Of a stretch of DNA of 27,052 bases, positions 1-6,686 are shown piece after piece; position 1 is the stretch's first letter, and the number at the start of each line of letters is the position of its first letter. Source of the stretch: Sphingomonas sanxanigenens (GTDB taxonomy: Bacteria > Pseudomonadota > Alphaproteobacteria > Sphingomonadales > Sphingomonadaceae); NCBI GenBank assembly GCA_003240855.1, contig QFNN01000033.1, forward strand, positions 1 through 27,052, written 5' to 3'. The notes beneath the pieces are model-generated. The model was not told where the DNA came from. It did no database searches and saw nothing but the letters and a program-made list of their open reading frames with translations. The translations under genes and the position numbers were made by a program.

Positions 1-843
1 CTGGGCTTCCTCCCCTATGTGGCGGCATGGGCTATATGGCAGATTGGCGGATGGGCCGCCTTCGCACTCGCGCTGCGGCGGATCGTCCCCTCCGGCTGGC
101 CGTTGGTTGCGATCGCCATGCCGGCGGTGTTCGTCAATGCGATCGGGGGACAGAATGGCTGCTGGATGGCGGCGATCATCGGCTGGGGTTTGATCCTGCT
201 CGATCGCCGGCCGTTGCTCGCCGGCGCGATACTCGCCTTGTTCGTCGTCAAGCCGCAACTCGGCTGGCTCATCCCCTTCGCGCTGATTGCGGCGGGGCGT
301 TATCGCGCGCTGGCGGCGTTCGTGGCGTCAGCCTGCCTGCTGCTGGCGGCGACGCTGCCGCTGTTCGGCGTCGAAGCGTGGATCGCCTACGCCCGGCAGG
401 CGGCGATGCTCAAGGCCGTGATCCTCGAGGATGGCAGCGGCACCTGGCGCAGGATGGTATCGCTCTTCATCCTCGCGCGACATTTGGGGGCGCCGCTCGC
501 TCTGGCTTATGCGGCGCAGCTTGCCGCGAGCCTTTCTGCGTTGTTCGTCGTCGTCCGCTGCTGGCGTCGCGAAGGGCCGTCGGCCCGCGCGATGGCGCTG
601 CTCGTCGTCGCGACGCTCGTCGCCTCGCCTTATGTCAGCGATTATGACTGCGTGATGCTGGCGCTGGCTGCGGCATGGCAGTGGGCGGCGGCGGATGCGG
701 AGGGCAGGGGACGGATCGCGCTTGCCGGCGTCATGCCGCTGTTCGCTGCATCGCTGGCGTCGCTGACCGGGATCGCGCTTGGCGCGCTGGCGCTGTGGCC
801 GCTGCTGTTATGGCTGGCGAGGGCGCCCGATCCGGGAGGCTAG
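1..843 (+). CDS. GT87/DUF2029 family membrane glycosyltransferase, 5'-truncated
   Basis: The reading frame is open from base 1, so the start lies outside the window; 280 codons and a TAG stop are visible. The product is strongly hydrophobic, with about seven membrane segments. It has the motif order of the C-terminal half of GT87 (DUF2029) proteins: a G-G-Q-N-G segment near visible residue 50, then 'RRPLLAGA', then 'VVKPQLGWLIPFAL', and a late 'SPYVSDYD'. Characterised GT87 members are polyprenol-phosphate-mannose-dependent mannosyltransferases of the cell envelope. The substrate of this one is unknown. The catalytic N-terminal acidic loop is not in the window, so activity cannot be judged. 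It converges on the minus-strand amidohydrolase operon, with 56 bp between the stops. Confidence 0.8.
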   Translation: MGFLPYVAAWAIWQIGGWAAFALALRRIVPSGWPLVAIAMPAVFVNAIGGQNGCWMAAIIGWGLILLDRRPLLAGAILALFVVKPQLGWLIPFALIAAGRYRALAAFVASACLLLAATLPLFGVEAWIAYARQAAMLKAVILEDGSGTWRRMVSLFILARHLGAPLALAYAAQLAASLSALFVVVRCWRREGPSARAMALLVVATLVASPYVSDYDCVMLALAAAWQWAAADAEGRGRIALAGVMPLFAASLASLTGIALGALALWPLLLWLARAPDPGG

Positions 844-845
844 AT

Positions 846-883
846 AAAAAGCGGCCCGGACCGCCACGAGGACGGCCCGGGCC
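846..883 (-). terminator. Rho-independent terminator of the TonB receptor/amidohydrolase operon
   Basis: Read on the minus strand, GGCCCGG (877-883 complement) pairs with CCGGGCC (853-859 complement). Pairing continues inward for about six more pairs, including G-U, around a 5-nt loop. It is followed by GC and five T residues (846-850). It lies 17 nt after the stop of amidohydrolase A. On the plus strand no T-run follows, so it serves the minus-strand operon rather than the GT87 gene. Confidence 0.8.
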
Positions 884-899
884 TCAGGGTGGTGGGCTC

Positions 900-2222
900 T
901 TAGTTGACGTAGAGCGGCTTGCCGTCCGCCTTGTAGACGACGCCGCCCTTCATCACGAACTGGACGCGCTGCATCTCGGTGATGTCGGCGATCGGATCGC
1001 CCTTCACCGCGATGATATCGGCATAGCGGCCGGGCTGGATCGATCCGATATTCTCGGATTGGTTGAGCAGCTCGGCGGCATTGTGGGTGCCGGCGTAGAT
1101 GGCCTCCATCGGCGGGATGCCGGCCTTTACGAGATATTCGAGTTCCTTGGCGTTCTGCCCGTGCGGCCGCCAGCCGAGCTGATCGGTGCCGAGCGCGATC
1201 TTCACGCCCGCCTTGTAGGCGTTGATCGCGTTGCCGGTCATCGTCGGGGTGACGGCGATCGCCTTGCCCGCGACGGTCGGCGGCAGCAGTTCGGGCGTCT
1301 TGACCGCGACTTCATAGATCTCGTTCGCCGCGAACAGCGTCGGGACCATGTAGGTGCCGCGCTCCTTCATCAGCTTGTACGTCTCGGCGTCCGAATAGGT
1401 GCCGTGCTCGATCGAATCGACGCCGGCGCGGACAGCGGCGTCGATGCCGGCCTTGCCGTGCGCGTGGCTGGCCACCTTCATGCCCAGCGAGTGGGCGGTG
1501 TCGATGATCGCCTTCAGTTCATCGTCGCGCAGAAGCTGGAGCGTGGGATCGTCGCCGACGCTGCCGACGCCGCCCGAGGAGTGGATCTTGATCTGGTCAG
1601 CGCCGCGCTTGCGCAGTTCGCGCACCGCATGGATCGCCTCGACCGGACCGTCGATGACCGACATTTTCCAGTCGTCGGTGCGTTCCCAGCGCGGATCGAT
1701 GCCGTTGCTGGGGTCGGAATGGCCGCCGGTCGGGCTGATGGCAGGGCCCGAGATCCACAGGCGCGGGCCATGGATGAGGTTGGAATTGATCGCGCCCTTC
1801 AGCGCGCTCAGCACCTCGATATTGCCGCCCACGTCGCGCACGCTGGTGAAGCCGGCAAGCAGGATGGCGTTGACGTTCCACGTCGCCTGGAAGGCCTGCT
1901 GCTCAGGCGTGCCGCGCAAACGGTCGCGCCGCGATCCGCCGCCGGTGACGTGGTCGTGCACGTCGGTCATGCCCGGAAGCACCGTTTCGCCCGACAGGTC
2001 GATCACTTCCGCGCCTGCCGGGGTGACGAAGCCGTTCTGCACGCCGGTGATGCGATCGTCCTTGATGATGATCGAAACCTGGCTGCGCGTCGTCTTGGCG
2101 ACGCCGTCGATCAGCTTGCCGGCGTGGATCACCACATCCTTGGCGGCGGCAGGCGCGCCGGCGAGCGCCGCTGCGAAGGCAGTGGCGGCGAGCAGCGCGA
2201 TCTTGCGGGCCCGGAACTTCAT
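900..2222 (-). CDS. Secreted amidohydrolase A (COG1228-type, imidazolonepropionase-like/dipeptidase)
   Basis: This 440-residue protein starts at ATG 2222, chosen because AGGGGGAAG precedes it at good distance and the next residues form a clean signal peptide (RARKIALL..., cleavage near APAAA/KD). The amidohydrolase-fold ligands are all visible: H89-x-H91, K212 (the lysine that is usually carboxylated), H253, H273 (IEHGT) and D347 (LGTD). Characterised relatives of this subfamily hydrolyse dipeptides with Pro, Arg or Lys at the C-terminal side, or related amides such as ochratoxin; the substrate here is unknown. It is the last gene of the operon, 31 nt after the M20-fold gene. It is the most diverged of the three paralogs: it has IHSSGG after the active-site lysine where B and C have IMPSGG, and residues 92-110 differ. 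A binuclear or mononuclear metal hydrolase is well supported. Confidence 0.9.
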   Translation of the reverse strand: MKFRARKIALLAATAFAAALAGAPAAAKDVVIHAGKLIDGVAKTTRSQVSIIIKDDRITGVQNGFVTPAGAEVIDLSGETVLPGMTDVHDHVTGGGSRRDRLRGTPEQQAFQATWNVNAILLAGFTSVRDVGGNIEVLSALKGAINSNLIHGPRLWISGPAISPTGGHSDPSNGIDPRWERTDDWKMSVIDGPVEAIHAVRELRKRGADQIKIHSSGGVGSVGDDPTLQLLRDDELKAIIDTAHSLGMKVASHAHGKAGIDAAVRAGVDSIEHGTYSDAETYKLMKERGTYMVPTLFAANEIYEVAVKTPELLPPTVAGKAIAVTPTMTGNAINAYKAGVKIALGTDQLGWRPHGQNAKELEYLVKAGIPPMEAIYAGTHNAAELLNQSENIGSIQPGRYADIIAVKGDPIADITEMQRVQFVMKGGVVYKADGKPLYVN

Positions 2223-2253
2223 ATTGTGCTTCCCCCTGTTGGTCGGTGTCTGG

Positions 2254-3861
2254 TCATTTGGTCGCGGCGAGGGCGTAGAGGACATCGGCGTAGAAACCCT
2301 CCATCCCCGTCAGGCCGAAAATCTTTGAACCCGGCTTCGGATCGATCAGCAGATATTCGTTCGGCGCGTGGGCGTCCGCGCCGTGGCCGATGCTGATCGT
2401 CACATAGGGCAGGCCCAGCGTCTGCGTGAAAACATAGGCCGGCGTGCTGCCGCCCGAACGCGGCGAGACGTCCACCGTCAGCCCATATTTGTTGTAAGTG
2501 CCGAGCACCGCCTGGATCAGCGGCGCGCTCACTGAGGTCTGCGAGGGCGGATAGCCGGAGAGCTTGCGGATCTCGATATCCTTGAAGCCCTGATCGTCGA
2601 GATATTTGCGCATCAGCGCCAGCGCCTGATCGGGCGTCTGATCGGGGACAAGCCGGCTGTCGAGCTTGGCGTAGGCGCGGTGGGGGAGGATGGTTTTCAT
2701 CCCCGGCCCGTCATAGCCCGTCGCGATCCCGTCGATGTTCAGCGTGGTGTCGAACAGGTAGCGCGAGAGCGACTGGCGCGCGTCCATATGATCGTACCAG
2801 TGATCGATCGCAAAGCCCTTGCGGACCGTGACTTCGCGCTTCTCCCAGCCGGCCAGCGTGCCGTTGAACAGCTTCTGCTCCTCGATCGTCGGCTGGCGGA
2901 TCGCGTCATAATAGCCTGGGATGCGGATGGTGTTGCCGTCGGGCGTGGTCAGCGTCGCCAGCGCCTGCGCGAGCCGCCAGGCCGGCGCGTCGGTCGTTGC
3001 TTTCCACGAGCTGTGGATCTCCGCCTTCATCGGGCCGCCGGCGACGGGATTGCCCTTGGCCTCCAGCTCTACATAGAGGATGCCCTTGTTGCCCAGCGTC
3101 AGCGACACCGCGCCGTCGGCGGGCGACTGGCCCGATGCGGGATAGATGACGCCTGAGGCGGTTTTCAGCCGGTCGGCATATTTGGCGATCATCTCGGGAT
3201 AGTGCGGCGATCCCAGCTCCTCCTCGCTTTCGGCGAGGATCATAAGATTGACGGGCAGCTTGCCGCGCACGGCGAGGATGGATTCGATCGTGTTGAGGAA
3301 GGCGCGCTCGGTGCCCTTGGTGTTGGTCGATCCGCGCGCCATCAGAACGCGGCCCAGCGGATGATCGTCGACCAGTGCGCCGTCGAAAGGCGGCACCTTC
3401 CAGTCCTTGGGCTCGACCGGCTGGACGTCGAGCATCATGTAAACGACGAGCGTCTTTTTTGCGCCCGCGTCATAATAGCCCCAGACGCCGGGGTGGCCGG
3501 AGGTGGGGACGACTTCGGCCTCCTTGAAGCCGATGCGCTTCAGGTCGGCCGCGACCAGCGCCGCCATGTCCTTGACGCCGATATTCTGCGCACTGACCGA
3601 AGGCTGACGCACCCAGCGCTGCAGATTGGCGATATGCTCGGTCTTGTGCGCCTCGATATAGGCGTAAACGTCGCGATTATCGCCCTTGTACGCCGGAATC
3701 TGCGACATCGAGAAGGCGTCGGTGGTGGTGAACCTGATCTCGGGCCGCCCGCCCGTCGACGGTTCGCCCGTCGACTGGGCGGCGAGCGGCGTCGTGGCCG
3801 CCGCCAGCGCCGCCGCAATCGCCCCCGTGCCCCTGAAGGCCGCCTTCATAGCTGCGCGCAT
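2254..3861 (-). CDS. M20-fold peptidase-family protein with altered metal site, exported
   Basis: This 535-residue protein starts at ATG 3861, preceded by GGGGAG. A signal peptide (AIAAALAAATTPLAAQ) follows. The M20 fold is clear: a DVQPVEP stretch near 145-151, EEELGS 213-218, the dimerisation-domain EIHSS near 281-285, SRLVP 402-406, SGGSTP 469-474 and GHGADAHAPNEY 492-503. In canonical M20 enzymes the first motif is H-x-D; here it is M143-L-D145. The bridging aspartate of 'SDDKG' is N180 (STNTKG), and the later metal aspartate position looks like P241. E214, E215 and H498 remain. The frame is intact and carries no other sign of decay, so this looks like a subfamily with a remodelled site rather than a dying gene. 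It could be a non-hydrolytic binding protein or an enzyme with different metal use. It sits between amidohydrolases B and A in the operon. Confidence 0.85.
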   Translation of the reverse strand: MRAAMKAAFRGTGAIAAALAAATTPLAAQSTGEPSTGGRPEIRFTTTDAFSMSQIPAYKGDNRDVYAYIEAHKTEHIANLQRWVRQPSVSAQNIGVKDMAALVAADLKRIGFKEAEVVPTSGHPGVWGYYDAGAKKTLVVYMMLDVQPVEPKDWKVPPFDGALVDDHPLGRVLMARGSTNTKGTERAFLNTIESILAVRGKLPVNLMILAESEEELGSPHYPEMIAKYADRLKTASGVIYPASGQSPADGAVSLTLGNKGILYVELEAKGNPVAGGPMKAEIHSSWKATTDAPAWRLAQALATLTTPDGNTIRIPGYYDAIRQPTIEEQKLFNGTLAGWEKREVTVRKGFAIDHWYDHMDARQSLSRYLFDTTLNIDGIATGYDGPGMKTILPHRAYAKLDSRLVPDQTPDQALALMRKYLDDQGFKDIEIRKLSGYPPSQTSVSAPLIQAVLGTYNKYGLTVDVSPRSGGSTPAYVFTQTLGLPYVTISIGHGADAHAPNEYLLIDPKPGSKIFGLTGMEGFYADVLYALAATK

Positions 3862-3880
3862 GATAATCTCCCCGTCCGGC

Positions 3881-3921
3881 GGGGGCGCCGTGCAGCCTGG
3901 CGGATCAGCCGGGGCGCCCCC
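3881..3921 (-). repeat. Intercistronic inverted repeat (9-bp arms) between amidohydrolase B and the M20-fold gene
   Basis: GGGGGCGCC at 3881-3889 is the exact reverse complement of GGCGCCCCC at 3913-3921, with 23 nt between. It lies in the 90-nt gap between the two genes, upstream of the M20 ribosome binding site, and no T-run follows on the minus strand. A role in mRNA stability or partial termination is inference. Confidence 0.5.
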
Positions 3922-3951
3922 ATGCCCCGGCCCCGCCATATGGTCCAGTCG

Positions 3952-5271
3952 TCAGTCGGGCAGCGCCATCACGCCGTCCTGCTTGTAGATGGCGCCCCCC
4001 TTCATCACGAACTTGACGCGCTGCAGCTCGGTGATGTCGGCGATCGGATCGCCGTCGACCGCGACGATATCGGCATAGCGGCCGGCCTGGATCGAACCGA
4101 TGTCGGCCGATGCGCCGAGCAGCTCGGCGGCGTTGCGCGTGCCGGCGAGGATCGAGTCCATCGGCGTCAGCCCGGCCTTCACCATCAGCGCGAACTCCTC
4201 CGACTTCATGCGCGGGAAGGAGCCGGCGATGTCGGTGCCGAGCGCGATCTTCACGCCCGCCTTGTAGGCGTTGCCGGCATTGCCCATCATCGTGGGGGTG
4301 ACGGCGATCGCCTTGCCCGCGACGGTGGGCGGCAGGCGATCGGGCGTCTTTACCGCCGTCTGATAGATCCAGTCGGCGACGAGCAGCGTCGGGACCATGA
4401 ACGTGCCGTGCGCCTTCATCAGCTTGTAGGTCTCGGCGTCGGAATAGGTGCCATGTTCGACTGAATCGACGCCTGCCATCACGACATGGTCGATCGCCTT
4501 CTTGCCGTGCGCGTGCGCGGCGACCTTCATGCCCAGCTCGTGCGCCGTGTCGATCACCGCCTTCATCTCTTCGTCGGTCATCGTCATGTGGTTGGGATCG
4601 TCGCCGATCGAGGCGACGCCGCCGCTCGGCATGATCTTGATGACGTCGGCGCCGCGGCGGCGATGCTCGCGCACCTTGATGCGCGCGTCGATCGGCCCGT
4701 CGATGATCGCGGCGTCGCGATCGGCGAAGCTGATGTCGGGGCGCATGCCGTTGGCGGGGTCGGAATGGCCGCCGGTGGGGGCCAGCGCCTCAAGCGCGGT
4801 CCACACGCGCGGGCCGGCCCATTTGCCCGAATTGATCGCGTTGCGGATGGCGTTGGCCTCGATCGGACCGGAGCCGACGTCGCGGATCGCGGTGAAGCCC
4901 ATTTCGAGGTCGCGGCGCGTGTTGAGCGCAGCCGCGATCGTGCCGTCGCCGTCGGTCGACGCGAAGCGCGCCGCGACGGTCCAGTCCGAACCCATCGAGA
5001 TATGATCGTGGACGTCGATGAAGCCAGGCAGCACGGTCGATTTGGAAAGATCGACGACCTCGGCCCCGGCGGGGGTGACGAAGCCGTTCTGGACGCCGAC
5101 GATGCGGTCGTCCTTGATGATGATCGAAACATTGGTCCGGGGCGTCGCCGACACGGCGTCGATCAGCTTGCCGGCGTGGATCACCACGTCCTTGGCGGCG
5201 GCGGGCGTGGCGGCGGTAGCGGCGAGGAGCAGCGCTGCGACGCTCAGCTTGCGGGTCTTGGATGCGAACAT
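3952..5271 (-). CDS. Secreted amidohydrolase B (COG1228-type)
   Basis: This 439-residue protein has an N-terminal signal peptide (SVAALLLAATAATPAAA, cleavage before KDVVIHAG). Ligands are H88-x-H90, K212, H253, H273 (VEHGT) and D347 (LGTD), so the metal site is complete. It is closely related to amidohydrolase C; a 93-nt stretch (4598-4690) is nearly identical to 5994-6086. All three paralogs share AKDVVIHAGKLID, IIIKD, VQNGFVTPAGAEV and the PPTVAGKAIAVTPTM segment. The start ATG is the first in frame with a signal peptide, but its ribosome binding site is weak. It lies 82 nt after gene C and 90 nt before the M20-fold gene. The likely role is hydrolysis of a peptide or amide imported by the TonB receptor; the substrate is unknown. 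Confidence 0.9.
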   Translation of the reverse strand: MFASKTRKLSVAALLLAATAATPAAAKDVVIHAGKLIDAVSATPRTNVSIIIKDDRIVGVQNGFVTPAGAEVVDLSKSTVLPGFIDVHDHISMGSDWTVAARFASTDGDGTIAAALNTRRDLEMGFTAIRDVGSGPIEANAIRNAINSGKWAGPRVWTALEALAPTGGHSDPANGMRPDISFADRDAAIIDGPIDARIKVREHRRRGADVIKIMPSGGVASIGDDPNHMTMTDEEMKAVIDTAHELGMKVAAHAHGKKAIDHVVMAGVDSVEHGTYSDAETYKLMKAHGTFMVPTLLVADWIYQTAVKTPDRLPPTVAGKAIAVTPTMMGNAGNAYKAGVKIALGTDIAGSFPRMKSEEFALMVKAGLTPMDSILAGTRNAAELLGASADIGSIQAGRYADIVAVDGDPIADITELQRVKFVMKGGAIYKQDGVMALPD

Positions 5272-5302
5272 AGGGTTTCATCCCACATGATAGGAACAGG
5301 GA

Positions 5303-5337
5303 GCGGCTTGCCGGGGAAAGGGGGGCCGACAAGCCGC
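5303..5337 (-). repeat. Intercistronic inverted repeat (8-bp arms) between amidohydrolases C and B
   Basis: GCGGCTTG (5303-5310) is the reverse complement of CAAGCCGC (5330-5337); after one mismatch, three more pairs form inside. It occupies the gap between the stop of gene C and the start of gene B. There is no T-run, so it is more likely an mRNA structure than a strong terminator. Confidence 0.5.
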
Positions 5338-5353
5338 CGAGCGCGCCAATGCT

Positions 5354-6673
5354 TCAGCGAAGCATCTTCCCGCCCTGTTTGAGCACTTCGCCGCCCTTCA
5401 TCACGAACTGGACGTGCTGAAGCACGGTGATGTCGGCCAGCGGATCGCCTTCGACCGCGACGATGTCGGCATAGCGGCCGGCCTGGACCGATCCGATGTC
5501 CTGCGGCGTGCCGATCAGCTCGGCGGCGTTGCGCGTCGCGGTGAAGATGGCTTCCATCGGGGGCAGCCCGGCCTTGACCAGCAGCGCGAACTCTTCCGCC
5601 TTGTTGCGGTTGGACGTCGCGCCCTGATCGGTGCCGAAGGCGATCTTCACGCCGGCCTTGTAGGCGCGGCCGGCATTGCCGATCATCGTCGGGGTGACGG
5701 CGATCGCCTTGCCCGCAACGGTGGGCGGCAGCAGGTCGGGCGTCTTGACCGCGGTCTGGTAGATTGCGTCGGCGACGAGCAGCGTGGGCACGAGGAAGGT
5801 GCCATGCTCCTTCATCAGCCTGTAGCTCTCGGCGTCCGAATAGGTGCCGTGCTCGATCGAATCGACGCCGGCGAGGATCGCATGGTCGATCGCCTTCTTG
5901 CCGTGCGCGTGCGCCGCGACCTTCAGGCCCAGTTCGTGCGCCGTGTCGACGACCGATTTCATCTCGTCGTCGGCCATCGTCATGTGATTGGGGTCGTCGC
6001 CGATCGAGGCGACGCCGCCGCTCGGCATGATCTTGATCACGGTGGCGCCGCGGCGGCGATGCTCGCGCACCTTGATGCGCGCGTCGTCGGGGCCGTCGAC
6101 GATGGACGCTTCGCGACCCTCGAAGTCGATGTCGGGGCGCATGCCGTTGGCGCGGTCGGAATGGCCGCCGGTCGGGCCAAGCGGCTCGAGCGAGGTCCAC
6201 AGGCGCGGGCCGACGATCTTGCCCGCGTTGATCGCGTGGATCAGCGCCGGCGCGGTCAGCGGGCCCGATCCCATGTCGCGCACGGTGGTGAAGCCAAGCT
6301 CGATCTCGCGCCGGGCATTGAGCATGCCGGCGACCACGGCGTCACCCTCGGTCTGGGTGAAGCGGTTCATCGGACGGCGATCGCCCGACGACGAGATATG
6401 GTCATGGCTCTCGATGAAGCCCGGCAGAACGGTGGCGGCGGAGAGATCGACGACCTCGGCCCCCGCCGGCGTGACGAAGCCGTTCTGGACGCCGACGATG
6501 CGCTCGTCCTTGATGATGATCGAGACGTTGGATCTGGGCGTCGCGGAGACGCCGTCGATCAGTTTGCCGGCGTGGATCACGACATCCTTGGCGCAGGCAG
6601 CGCCTGCGCCAAGGGTGGTCGAGATCATCAGCGCCGCAGCAGCGCAACGCTGCGCGAAATGCGCCTTCCTCAT
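5354..6673 (-). CDS. Secreted amidohydrolase C (COG1228-type)
   Basis: This 439-residue protein starts at ATG 6673, chosen because GGAGG stands at ideal spacing and the ATG opens a signal peptide (MRKAHFAQRCAAAALMIS). Metal ligands are H90-x-H92, K214, H255, H275 (IEHGT) and D349 (FGTD), all present. A cysteine (C27) at the predicted cleavage site, in the context GAAC-AKD, could make it a lipoprotein, but the -3 residue is Gly rather than Leu, so ordinary cleavage is more likely. The gene begins 13 nt after the stop of the TonB receptor and its ribosome binding site lies in that gap, so co-transcription is very likely. It is the closest paralog of amidohydrolase B. It probably acts in the periplasm on the receptor's cargo. 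Confidence 0.9.
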   Translation of the reverse strand: MRKAHFAQRCAAAALMISTTLGAGAACAKDVVIHAGKLIDGVSATPRSNVSIIIKDERIVGVQNGFVTPAGAEVVDLSAATVLPGFIESHDHISSSGDRRPMNRFTQTEGDAVVAGMLNARREIELGFTTVRDMGSGPLTAPALIHAINAGKIVGPRLWTSLEPLGPTGGHSDRANGMRPDIDFEGREASIVDGPDDARIKVREHRRRGATVIKIMPSGGVASIGDDPNHMTMADDEMKSVVDTAHELGLKVAAHAHGKKAIDHAILAGVDSIEHGTYSDAESYRLMKEHGTFLVPTLLVADAIYQTAVKTPDLLPPTVAGKAIAVTPTMIGNAGRAYKAGVKIAFGTDQGATSNRNKAEEFALLVKAGLPPMEAIFTATRNAAELIGTPQDIGSVQAGRYADIVAVEGDPLADITVLQHVQFVMKGGEVLKQGGKMLR

Positions 6674-6686
6674 GATTGCCTCCATT

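Noticed and set aside
675..2396. Long plus-strand open frame opposite amidohydrolase A
   Set aside because: Its translation is low-complexity R/D/G/A-rich sequence with no family motif. It is a GC-rich antisense shadow of a gene with complete catalytic residues.
6592..6596. Lipoprotein call for amidohydrolase C from the cysteine at its signal cleavage site
   Set aside because: The box is G-A-A-C, lacking the usual Leu at -3, while a normal signal peptidase site fits; kept only as a possibility.
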